Position numbers and translations under genes: made by a program. The notes under the pieces are model-generated. The model did not search any database, was not told the origin of the DNA, and was given only the letters and a program-made list of their open reading frames with translations. DNA of 37,440 bases. Origin: an uncultured Ruminococcus sp. (GTDB lineage Bacteria; Bacillota; Clostridia; Oscillospirales; Acutalibacteraceae). The stretch lies in the NCBI GenBank assembly GCA_902763835.1, contig CACWTQ010000009.1:1-37440 (forward strand). Reading direction: 5' to 3'. This document shows positions 7,384 through 15,044 of the stretch, piece after piece. Positions within the stretch are counted from its first letter, which is position 1. Every line of letters begins with the position of its first letter.

Positions 7384-8475
7384 ATGAATTGGAATTATAC
7401 TCAGCCTGTTGAAATTATTTTCGGCAACGGAAGTTTATCAAAGCTGTCAGGTTTGCTGAATAATTTTACAAAACCTATAATAGTCAGCGAAGAATATTTT
7501 CTTAAAAACGGACTTGTTGATAAAATATTGTCGGTAATAAATGCAGACGTATTTACAGAGGTATCTCCGAATCCCTATGTTACCGAAGTTAATAAATGCA
7601 GCCGTCAAATCCGCAAAAACGGTAATGATGTAATTATAGCGGTAGGCGGAGGAAGTGTTATCGATTTATCAAAATCTGCGTCTGTAACAGTGGAAGACAT
7701 CAGAGAGTATCACGACACAGGCAAAGCTGTTCCCGATAAGCATATACCTATAATAGCTGTTCCGACCACATCGGGTACGGGCAGCGAGGTTACAAGTGCT
7801 TCTGTTCTCACGGAAAAGGCAATAGGCAAGAAAGCACCAATAGTTTCAGGAAGTTTCTTTCCTAAAATTGCTCTTGTTGACCCCGAACTTACAGTTTCCA
7901 TGCCGCCAAAGGTTACGGCTTCTACGGGAATAGATGTTCTGTGTCATGCGGTTGAGGGTTATTGGAGTAAAGGTCATCAGCCGATTTGCGATGTTTTAGC
8001 CGTACATTCGGCAAAGCTTGTGTTTGAGTATTTGCCAAAGGCTTATGATAATCCGAACGATATAGAAGCACGTGAGAAAATGTCGGAAGCATCTTTGATT
8101 GGTGGACTTGCGTTTTCACTTCCGAAAACGACGGCCTCGCATGCATGTTCGTTTCCTATTACAAGCATTTACAATGTTCCGCACGGTGAAGCCTGCGGCT
8201 TAACACTGGACTTTTTTGCACGTGTGAATGCCAAAGACAACCGCACGGTGCAGCTTGCAAAGGAACTTGGCTTTGATACAGTAGAAAGCTTTGCAGACGC
8301 AATTTTTGAACTAAAGAAAAAAGTAGGGCTTAGAACTGATCTGTCGGAGTTCAAGCTTACAGATGAAAATATCAATGAGCTTGTAAAGAAAAGTCATCAC
8401 CCGAATTTGCTGAATAATCCTGTTGAGATTACAGACGAAATTCTTTATGAGCTTTATAATAACGAACTATCATAA
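7384..8475 (+). CDS. sarD: Sulfoacetaldehyde reductase, iron-dependent alcohol dehydrogenase family
   Basis: This enzyme would reduce sulfoacetaldehyde to isethionate with NADH, linking taurine transamination to IslA. The 363 residues belong to the group III metal-dependent alcohol dehydrogenases: GGGS for the nucleotide at 88-91 and metal ligands Asp184, His188, His253 and His267. The ATG at 7384 is chosen because AGGAGG (7369-7374) sits 9 bases upstream; the earlier in-frame ATG at 7366 overlaps that site. The function is inferred from the islA and aminotransferase neighbours, since the family also contains butanol, ethanol and 1,3-propanediol dehydrogenases. The last three codons and the stop lie inside a degenerate MITE-1 copy (8463-8531), so the original C-terminus may have been altered. 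Confidence 0.82.
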   Translation: MNWNYTQPVEIIFGNGSLSKLSGLLNNFTKPIIVSEEYFLKNGLVDKILSVINADVFTEVSPNPYVTEVNKCSRQIRKNGNDVIIAVGGGSVIDLSKSASVTVEDIREYHDTGKAVPDKHIPIIAVPTTSGTGSEVTSASVLTEKAIGKKAPIVSGSFFPKIALVDPELTVSMPPKVTASTGIDVLCHAVEGYWSKGHQPICDVLAVHSAKLVFEYLPKAYDNPNDIEAREKMSEASLIGGLAFSLPKTTASHACSFPITSIYNVPHGEACGLTLDFFARVNAKDNRTVQLAKELGFDTVESFADAIFELKKKVGLRTDLSEFKLTDENINELVKKSHHPNLLNNPVEITDEILYELYNNELS

Positions 8476-8531
8476 AATAACTTGCACATTTATGCTCGCT
8501 TAAATTGCACAATTTATTTCGCAGCAGTTCT
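8463..8531 (+). mobile_element. Degenerate mini MITE-1 overlapping the end of sarD
   Basis: This 69-bp stretch keeps both MITE-1 ends with substitutions (CGAACTATCA at the left, CAGTTCT at the right) but lacks the internal part. It is flanked by TAA at 8460-8462 and TAA at 8532-8534, the same target duplication as the full copies. Its left end encodes the Glu-Leu-Ser-stop that closes sarD. A full copy begins 9 bp further on. Confidence 0.7.
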
Positions 8532-8539
8532 TAAATTAA

Positions 8540-8700
8540 GGAACTGTCAGAAAATAACTTGAACATTTATACTTGTCTAATTTGCCCTGTGTGTCGTTAC
8601 AACACCTTGAAATACGTCAGTATTCCTGCGGTGGTGTTGTGCCTAACACAGAACAAATTATCCTGCGTCTAAATTGTTCAACTTATTTCCCAACAGTTCC
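8540..8700 (+). mobile_element. MITE-1 full copy, 161 bp, between sarD and tpa
   Basis: The ends are imperfect inverted repeats of about 27 bp (GGAACTGTCAG at the left, CAACAGTTCC at the right), flanked by TAA at 8537-8539 and TAA at 8701-8703. It carries no gene. Relative to a shared 158-bp core it has a 3-bp insertion (GGTGGTGTTG instead of GGTGTTG). Its right end is only 28 bases before the tpa start codon, so it forms most of the tpa leader. Confidence 0.88.
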
Positions 8701-8728
8701 TAAGATGATACAGAAAGGAAAAATCATT

Positions 8729-10063
8729 ATGTCAGATATTACTAGAGAACAGGTACTGGAGTACGATCAAAAATATAATCAGCACCCGTGGCTTACGGGT
8801 ACGGTGAATGCTATTCCCGTTGAGAAAGCAGACGGAGTTTATTTTTGGGATTATAACGGCAAGCGTTACTATGATATGTCATCGCAGCTTGCAAACGTCA
8901 ATCTCGGCTACGGTAATAAGGAAATTATTGAGGCTGTAAAAAAGCAGGTTGAAATTCTTCCGTATATTGCCCCTGCGTACGCTTCCGGTCCTCGTGCGGA
9001 ACTTGCAAAAAAACTTATTGAGATTGCACCTGACAATATGGGAAAGGTGTTTTTCAGCTGCGGCGGTTCGGACGCAAACGAAGCTGCAATTTATGCCGCA
9101 AGAACTTTCACAGGAAAGAGCAAGATACTTTCAAGATACAGAAGCTATCACGGGTCAACACTCGGTTCGGGAAACCTTTCCGGCGACCCGAGAAGATTTG
9201 CTCTTGAAACTCCTGCGGCAACGGGATTTTTGAAATTCTTTGACCCGTATGTTTACCGTTCAAATATCAAATTTAAAAATGACGCAGAGGCTTCCGCTTA
9301 CTACCTCGGCTTGATTGAGGAACAGATTCAGTATGAGGGTTCCGATAATATCGCCGCAATTGAAGTTGAGTCAATAACAGGTGCAAACGGCGTTATTATT
9401 CCTCCCGACGGCTACTTGCAGGGATTAAGAGCATTGTGCGACAAGTACGGAATTTTGCTTATCTGCGACGAGGTTATGGCAGGCTTCGGAAGAACAGGCA
9501 CGATGTTTGGATTTGAGCATTGGGGCATTAAGCCTGATATTATTTCCTTTGCAAAGGGTGTTACCTGCGGCTACGTTCAGCTTGGAGGTATAATTATGAG
9601 CAAGGAAATTTCAAAGTATTTTGAGGATAAAACTTTCCTCTACGGACTTACCTACAGCGGACATTCGCTTGCTTGTGCGGCAGGTTTGGCAGCAGTAAAC
9701 TACTACAAGGAGCATCATATTCTTGAACATGTAAATGAAGTGGGCAAGGTGTTCGGTGAACTTCTTGAAGATATAAAGGCTCGTCATAAATCTGTCGGAG
9801 ATGTTCGTTATATCGGTTTGTTCGGTGCTGTTGAACTTATGAAAGACAGAGAGAAAAAGATTCCTCTTGTGCCTTACGGCTATGACGAAAACAAGATTAT
9901 GGCGAAAATTCAGGGATTGCTTAAAGAGAGAGGATTTGCGGCATTCGGACGTGAGAATAATATCAACATTACTCCGCCGCTTATTATCACCGAGGAACAA
10001 CTTCGTGATGCTTTTGTAATTCTTGATGAGGTTCTCACAATTGTTGATAACGAGTTTATTTAA
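8729..10063 (+). CDS. tpa: Class III aminotransferase, probable taurine:pyruvate (or 2-oxoglutarate) aminotransferase
   Basis: This PLP enzyme would move the amino group of taurine to a keto acid, giving sulfoacetaldehyde for SarD. The 444 residues have the fold-type I signature: phosphate-binding GGSDANE (112-118), a ring-stacking Tyr140 in YHG, PLP-pairing Asp247 in CDEV, and Schiff-base Lys276 in SFAKG. The length fits bacterial Tpa and other omega-aminotransferases. The ATG at 8729 follows AAAGGA at 8714-8719; a longer frame opening at a TTG (8573) lies inside MITE-1 and is rejected. Substrate assignment rests on the islA/sarD/tauABC neighbourhood; pyruvate and 2-oxoglutarate acceptors cannot be told apart here. 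MITE-1 copies on both sides isolate it from its neighbours. Confidence 0.84.
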   Translation: MSDITREQVLEYDQKYNQHPWLTGTVNAIPVEKADGVYFWDYNGKRYYDMSSQLANVNLGYGNKEIIEAVKKQVEILPYIAPAYASGPRAELAKKLIEIAPDNMGKVFFSCGGSDANEAAIYAARTFTGKSKILSRYRSYHGSTLGSGNLSGDPRRFALETPAATGFLKFFDPYVYRSNIKFKNDAEASAYYLGLIEEQIQYEGSDNIAAIEVESITGANGVIIPPDGYLQGLRALCDKYGILLICDEVMAGFGRTGTMFGFEHWGIKPDIISFAKGVTCGYVQLGGIIMSKEISKYFEDKTFLYGLTYSGHSLACAAGLAAVNYYKEHHILEHVNEVGKVFGELLEDIKARHKSVGDVRYIGLFGAVELMKDREKKIPLVPYGYDENKIMAKIQGLLKERGFAAFGRENNINITPPLIITEEQLRDAFVILDEVLTIVDNEFI

Positions 10064-10081
10064 TTATATCAAATAAAAACC

Positions 10082-10281
10082 ACTATCCACAACTTAAGGC
10101 TAACCCTATTTTAAGTTTCGCACAAACCTTTAAAAGGCTTGCGGATTCCATAAGGCAGAGCTCTTGGTCGCTCGTTGCAAGAGGTGAATTCCAAAACAGT
10201 CCGGTGGTGGAATGTTTTGGAAGAGGGCGACGGCATAGCCTCGTGCCTGTGGTAGACGGCTTTGGCAGAAAGCGTCCTTTA
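10082..10281. repeat. GC-rich interspersed palindromic repeat, copy B
   Basis: This gene-free stretch after tpa contains TTCCAAAACA/TGTTTTGGAA (10189-10198, 10213-10222), a perfect 10-bp stem, plus GCTTGCGG, GGCAGAGC and GGGCGACGG motifs shared with 5165-5420. It may serve as the 3' structure of tpa. No coding signal is present. Confidence 0.45.
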
Positions 10282-10459
10282 GGAACTGTCAGAAAATAAG
10301 TTGAACATTTATACTTGTCTAATTTGCCCTGTGTGTCGTTACAACACCTTGAAATACGTCAGTATTCCTGCGGTGTTGTCAGTATTCCTGCGGTGTTGTG
10401 CCTAACACAGAACAAATTATCCTGCGTCTAAATTGTTCAATTTATTTCCCAACAGTTCC
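10282..10459 (+). mobile_element. MITE-1 full copy, 178 bp, between tpa and tauC
   Basis: It has the same ends as the copy at 8540-8700, flanked by TTA at 10279-10281 and TTA at 10460-10462. It differs from the 158-bp core by a 20-bp tandem duplication of CAGTATTCCTGCGGTGTTGT around 10362-10400. No gene is encoded. Confidence 0.88.
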
Positions 10460-10462
10460 TTA

Positions 10463-10921
10463 TTTATAGCAAATAAATCATTTGGTTTCCGAAAAATTTC
10501 GCAGATAGATAAAAAATAACTAAGAAAAAATCAAATCAAGTGGAAAAGAATTAAAATTTATTCCTCTTAACAAACATTTAAAAAAACATTCATAAGTGCT
10601 ATAATACGTACATAGAAATTTTGATGTTGCCGGCAAATTCTATTGGTTGGTGTGGCTTTGAGTTTTTCTAATTTATGGTTAGACTGACAAAAGTACCTTC
10701 TCAAAATTGCGTGTAGCAAAATGAACAATAACAGACTTAAAAAGTATCCGGAAAATCCTAGTTCTCTTTTGAAATTGAATAAAAATCCGACAATTCATTG
10801 TGCATGATGACGAACGGCTTTTTGAATTTGGACTTTTGTCGGTCAATTTTGTCGGTCAAACCATTTATACAAAAAAATATATAATTTTGAAATCGAAGTT
10901 GAAGTTTTTAAATTTTTAAAG
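10463..10921 (+). promoter_or_regulatory. Leader and probable promoter of tauCAB
   Basis: No gene is seen here. TATAAT at 10600-10605, preceded 17 bases earlier by a weak TTTAAA, may start a leader of about 330 nt. It contains the palindrome TTGCCGGCAA (10627-10636), an exact tandem pair of TTTTGTCGGTCAA (10834-10846, 10847-10859) and a near-inverse copy (GACTGACAAAA, 10682-10692). These look like regulator sites; I recognise no known riboswitch. Confidence 0.45.
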
Positions 10922-10938
10922 AAAGGAGATTTTTCTCT

Positions 10939-11718
10939 ATGGAAAAGAAAAAATGGAGTATTGAAAGAACTCTGACCATTATAACCGTCGCAGCGATATT
11001 TGCTCTTTGGTTCGGTGTTACAACATTTGGCTCTGTATCCGAAACTATTGTACCTTCTCCCAAAAGCGTTATCGAAAGCTTTATAACAGCCGCAAAGGAC
11101 GGTTATAAAGGACACACTCTTTTACAGCACCTCGGAACAAGTTTACGCAGACTTGTTATAGCTTATTTGCTTGTAGTAGTAACGGCTGTGCCGCTAGGCT
11201 TGCTCAGCGGATACAATTCAAAAATCAGGGCGATTCTCGAACCTATTGTTGAATTTTATCGTCCGCTTCCACCGCTTGCTTACTATACAATCCTTGTGCT
11301 GTGGATGGGTATCGACGAAAGCTCAAAGCTTGCACTTCTCTATCTCGCAGGTTTTGCCCCCGTTTACATCTCTTGCGTTGCAGGTGTAATAAGAATTAAG
11401 GAGGATTACATAAACGGTGCGAAAACGCTTGGTGCAAATAACCGACAGATTTTCTTCTTGGTTATTTTCCCGGCAGCACTCTCGGATGTTTTCACAGGTC
11501 TTCGTACGGCACTCGGTGTAGAGTATACAACTCTTGTTTCCGCAGAAATGGTTGCTGCTACAGCCGGTATGGGTTGGCTCGTACTCGATGCAAGTAATTA
11601 CCTGAGAAGTGATATCGTTTTTATGGGCGTTATTATCATGGGTATTACGGGTATCTTGCTCGACAGAATTATCAGATTCATTGAAGTAAAGGTAATTCAT
11701 TGGAAAGGCAGAACTTAA
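10939..11718 (+). CDS. tauC: Taurine ABC transporter permease
   Basis: This is the membrane subunit of the taurine importer of the rightward arm. The 259 residues have about six membrane segments, the EAA loop near 160-186 (GAKTLGANNRQIFFLVIFPA) and the YRPLPPLAYYTILVLWMGI segment at 107-125. The latter closely resembles the YRPLPPLAW stretch I recall from E. coli TauC. AAAGGAG lies about 10 bases before the ATG. It is followed by tauA and tauB, giving the order C-A-B rather than the enterobacterial A-B-C. A MITE-1 copy and a long leader separate it from tpa. Confidence 0.88.
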   Translation: MEKKKWSIERTLTIITVAAIFALWFGVTTFGSVSETIVPSPKSVIESFITAAKDGYKGHTLLQHLGTSLRRLVIAYLLVVVTAVPLGLLSGYNSKIRAILEPIVEFYRPLPPLAYYTILVLWMGIDESSKLALLYLAGFAPVYISCVAGVIRIKEDYINGAKTLGANNRQIFFLVIFPAALSDVFTGLRTALGVEYTTLVSAEMVAATAGMGWLVLDASNYLRSDIVFMGVIIMGITGILLDRIIRFIEVKVIHWKGRT

Positions 11719-11921
11719 TCGCAGGCAAATATTAATGCGGCAGATCTTCGATTTGATATTGATAATTGAGCAAAAATCAAAACATATGCAAAGTGGACAG
11801 TGGTTAGTGTTCAGTTATTACGATTGAATAAGAATAAAATATTAATATTTCAAATATAGCTAATATAAATTATAATATACGAAAATATACGAAAATTGGC
11901 TTTTTAAAAGTTATGATTTAT
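11719..11921 (+). promoter_or_regulatory. AT-rich tauC-tauA spacer with a possible internal promoter
   Basis: The spacer has no gene. TATAAT at 11871-11876 with a weak TTTCAA 17 bases upstream could be an internal promoter raising binding-protein expression. A direct repeat, ATATACGAAA, follows twice in tandem (about 11875-11895). Both are suggestions from sequence only. Confidence 0.35.
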
Positions 11922-11933
11922 GGAGGAGAATTT

Positions 11934-12989
11934 ATGAAAAAGCTTAACATAAAAAAAGCAGTTGCTTTAGTATCTGTTTTGGCTCTTGTTGCGGTCAGCC
12001 TTACAGCCTGCAGAGGGTCTTCGTCAGCATCAGGCAGCAGCGGTGAAGCAGTGAACACAACAGACGCTTCTTCCGCAAGCAAAGCAACTAAGATTAATAT
12101 CGGTACGCTCGACCTTGTAAATGGTGATTTGATTGCTCAGTACGAAAAGTGGTACGAGAACGAACTCGGCGTTGAGGTTAATATTATTAAGTTTGATTCA
12201 GGTAAGGACATTAACTCCGCTATTGCTTCCGGCGGTATTGATATCGGTCAGGAGGGTTCGTCGCCTGCTGCTCTCGCTATTTCAAACGACCTTGATGTTG
12301 AGGTGTTCTGGATTGGCGACATCATCGGTAAGGCTGAAACACTCGTTGCAAAGAACGATTCCGGTATTAAGAGCCTTGCCGATTTGAAGGGCAAAAAAGT
12401 AGGCACACCGTTTGCTTCCACTGCACATTACAGCTTGCTCAATGCACTTGAACTTGAAGGTGTTGATGCCAATGAGGTTACTATTCTCGATTTGCAGCCC
12501 GATGATATTTATGCTGCTTGGGGCAGAGGCGACATCGATGCGGCTTACGTTTGGTATCCCGTACTCGGAAATCTCTTGCAGGACGGCACAGCTATCACAG
12601 ATTCGGAGGAGCTTTCCAAAAAAGGTGTAGTTACAGCCGATACTAATATTGTAAGAAAGCAGTTTGCAGACGAGAACCCCGAACTTGTTACAAAGTTTGT
12701 TGAGCTTCAGCTTAAAGCAAACGATGTTATTAATAACGAAAGCGATAAGGCAGCCGAGGATATTTCTTCTATACTTGAAATCAGCAAGGAAGATGCTGCC
12801 GAGCAGATTACACAGTTTAAATATTTGACAGCAGAGGAAGAAATTGACTATCTCGATAACAGCTTTGCTCAAACCTTGAAAAATACAGCAGATTTCCTTG
12901 TTACTCAGCAGAGCATTAAATCAGCTCCGGAGCTTGAGGATTTCCAGAGTAAAGTAACATCAGAGTTTGTCAAGGCAGCCTCAAAATAA
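11934..12989 (+). CDS. tauA: Taurine ABC transporter substrate-binding lipoprotein
   Basis: This is the receptor that captures taurine for TauBC. It has 351 residues: a lipoprotein signal peptide with SLTAC and lipidated Cys26, a Ser-rich linker to about residue 50, then a type II binding fold. Motifs TPFASTAHYSL (158-168) and LQPDDIYAAWGRGD (187-200), followed by IDAAYVW, match the segments I recall from E. coli TauA (VPFISTTHYSL; LQPPAIIAAWQRGD), which makes the taurine call stronger than for the paralogue at 6085-7152. The ATG at 11934 follows GGAGGAG; an in-frame ATG seven codons earlier overlaps that site. tauB starts 12 bases after its stop. Confidence 0.9.
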   Translation: MKKLNIKKAVALVSVLALVAVSLTACRGSSSASGSSGEAVNTTDASSASKATKINIGTLDLVNGDLIAQYEKWYENELGVEVNIIKFDSGKDINSAIASGGIDIGQEGSSPAALAISNDLDVEVFWIGDIIGKAETLVAKNDSGIKSLADLKGKKVGTPFASTAHYSLLNALELEGVDANEVTILDLQPDDIYAAWGRGDIDAAYVWYPVLGNLLQDGTAITDSEELSKKGVVTADTNIVRKQFADENPELVTKFVELQLKANDVINNESDKAAEDISSILEISKEDAAEQITQFKYLTAEEEIDYLDNSFAQTLKNTADFLVTQQSIKSAPELEDFQSKVTSEFVKAASK

Positions 12990-13001
12990 GGAGGTTAAAA
13001 T

Positions 13002-13868
13002 ATGTCTGATACGTGGAAGGAAAAACTGTACGAACCGTCCGATGAGATTATATCGGTACAGCATGTAAACTACGAGGGTGTAGAGCCTCATGTGGAGGGC
13101 GAGGAGTTAATCTCCATTGACCATGTGGATTTGAGTTATCAGGGAAATACAGGTTCTATAAAGGCGTTGGAGAACATTAATTTCAACATTTTCCCGAAAG
13201 AGTTTATATGCGTTCTCGGTCCTTCAGGCTGCGGCAAAAGTACACTTTTGAAAATATTGGCGGGCTTTATATCTCCTACTTCGGGTTCTGTAAAGCTTGA
13301 CGGCGAAGAAATAAAAGGTACAGACTGGCACAGAGGAGTTGTGTTCCAGCACCCACCGCTTTACGAGTGGTTCTCCGTTCGTACAAATGTAGCGTTCGGT
13401 CCTAAGGTAAGAGGAATTCCCAAAGAGGAATATGAGCCTTTGGTTGAGGAATATATTGAAAAGGTAAATCTTACTGAATTTGCCGATAAAAAAATCTATG
13501 AACTTTCGGGTGGTATGAAACAGCGTGTTTCTATTGCCAGAGCGTTGATAAACAATCCGGAAATTCTTCTTATGGACGAGCCTTTTGGAGCGTTGGACGC
13601 ACTCACAAGAGAGAGCGTGCAGGATTTGACAAGAAAAATCTGGTGGGAAACAGGAAAGACTATTTTCTTCATCACACACGACGTTGAAGAGGCTTTGCTG
13701 CTTGCATCAAGAGTAATAGTATTAAGCAGACACCCTGGAAAGGTTATCGAAGATATTCAGGTTAATTTCTCAAGACAAATTGTCGAAGAGAATGCAGCGG
13801 ATATTAAGTTTACACCTGAGTTCTACAAATACAGAGAAAAACTTTTAAGGCTGATTAATGCTCAGTAA
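13002..13868 (+). CDS. tauB: Taurine ABC transporter ATP-binding protein
   Basis: This is the ATPase of the taurine importer. The 288 residues have Walker A GPSGCGKST (73-81), Q-loop Gln116, the LSGGM signature (168-172), Walker B ILLMDEP (188-194) and switch His226. A 35-residue N-terminal extension before the first strand (about residue 35) is longer than in the paralogue at 3525-4292 and is unexplained. Q-loop context HPPLYEW differs from the DHRLLPW of the other ATPase, so the two transporters are not a recent duplication. AGGAGG precedes the ATG. A textbook terminator follows 22 bases after the stop, so this ends the rightward arm. Confidence 0.9.
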   Translation: MSDTWKEKLYEPSDEIISVQHVNYEGVEPHVEGEELISIDHVDLSYQGNTGSIKALENINFNIFPKEFICVLGPSGCGKSTLLKILAGFISPTSGSVKLDGEEIKGTDWHRGVVFQHPPLYEWFSVRTNVAFGPKVRGIPKEEYEPLVEEYIEKVNLTEFADKKIYELSGGMKQRVSIARALINNPEILLMDEPFGALDALTRESVQDLTRKIWWETGKTIFFITHDVEEALLLASRVIVLSRHPGKVIEDIQVNFSRQIVEENAADIKFTPEFYKYREKLLRLINAQ

Positions 13869-13890
13869 CACTTTTCTTCAAAATATATTG

Positions 13891-13928
13891 AGGTGTGCAG
13901 GAATTTTCTTTGCACACCTTGTTTTTTT
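13891..13928 (+). terminator. Intrinsic terminator after tauB
   Basis: AGGTGTGCA (13891-13899) and TGCACACCT (13911-13919) form a perfect 9-bp stem with an 11-base loop, followed by TGTTTTTTT. This is a strong Rho-independent terminator and separates the sulfonate cluster from the next gene. Confidence 0.92.
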
Positions 13929-13943
13929 AATAGGATTAAACTT

Positions 13944-14581
13944 ATGAAAAATTTAAAATTATCTGACGTTTTAAAAACGGCTTTTATAGTTCTTTTCGGC
14001 AACGCTCTTTATGCCTTTGCCGTAACATTTTTTGTTGTTCCGTCGGAACTTATACTCGGAGGCTTCACAGGACTTTCAATAACTATTAATCATTTTATAG
14101 AGATAAATGTTTCGTATTTTGTATTTTTTTTCACACGATAGCGTTTATTGTCGGTACGATTGTTCTGGGAAAGAGGTTTGCGTTTGCAACGGCTGCGAGT
14201 ACGTTTTTGTATCCGTTTTGCCTGAGTTTGTTTGAATTTTTGTTTAAAAATTCAAAGCTGCCTGTAATTGAGAATCTCCCGTTAAATGCGTTTGCGGCTG
14301 CGGTGCTTATCGGAATTTCGCTGGGCATCTTAACAAGAAACGGAACCTCCACAGGCGGTACAGAGGTTATTCCGCTTGTTATAAATAAGCTTACAGACCG
14401 TTCGGTGGGCTTCATTCTTTTTATACTTGACGGAATAATTATGCTTGTTCAGCTTGTGTATTCCGATTTTACAAAAATTATTTACGGAGCGGCAATGGTT
14501 GCTTTGTATTCGGTTATAGTACATTTGATTTGCAGCACAAAAAAAGTTAATGATGAGGTGATAAGCAATGAAAAAACTTAA
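13944..14581 (+). pseudogene. YitT-family membrane protein, frameshifted at a T8 run
   Basis: The N-terminal part (from ATG 13944, AGGA upstream) reads about 63 residues with two membrane segments and then meets a stop at 14139. Restoring one T in the homopolymer at 14124-14131 continues the frame through 14581 for about 212 residues in total. The joined product has membrane segments and the GTSTGGTEVIPLVINK stretch typical of the YitT/DUF161 family. It lacks the C-terminal DUF2179 domain of full-length YitT (about 280 residues), though short forms exist. The break could be a real null mutation, a phase-variable or slippery run, or a sequencing error. Function of the family is poorly known. 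Confidence 0.75.
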
Positions 14582-15033
14582 TGAAAATTCCGGGACGCTG
14601 GGCTGATGAAGATAAAGAACTTAAAAATTAGACCTGTTCGATAACTTGCAAAATATCGTTAAAACTCTTCTTTTTGTTGTGTCATAGTTTAAAATACATA
14701 GAGTATTTTGTAGTAATTTTGATTAAGGTAGGGTGACACTTCCAAGCTTGTCCAAGAATTCGGCTGGCAGGTGTAAACAATCATAAAACAATCACGAATT
14801 TACAATTTAGACACAATTGTTTATAATTTATTCATAAACACCCCCGATTTTGGCACGGTTCTGGCACGGTTCATATGTTATAATATATATACGGAAGAAG
14901 AAATCAAGTTTTATTATACAGCCTTTTGCAAAACTGCACATTGTATGAATTTGTTATATCTTTTTCGAGAAGCTGTGACAGTCATAAACGGTGTTCTGTT
15001 GGATAAATAATGTACATATGATAATTAAAATCC
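14582..15033 (+). promoter_or_regulatory. Upstream region of the pilus operon
   Basis: No gene is seen. TATAAT at 14879-14884 is preceded by TG one base upstream, an extended -10 promoter. The usual -35 position is occupied by an exact tandem pair of TGGCACGGTTC (14851-14861, 14862-14872). A promoter without a good -35 and with direct repeats in its place suggests an activator site. The leader to the adhesin start would be about 150 nt. Confidence 0.5.
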
Positions 15034-15044
15034 AAGGTGATTAT

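Noticed and set aside
8573..8728. A 52-residue N-terminal extension of the aminotransferase beginning at a TTG
   Set aside because: It is encoded by MITE-1 itself; the same peptide opens a meaningless frame in the copy at 34027. The ATG at 8729 with AAAGGA fits the family start.
10600..10938. Known riboswitch or T-box in the tauC leader
   Set aside because: I could not match any conserved core; only short repeats and one palindrome are visible.
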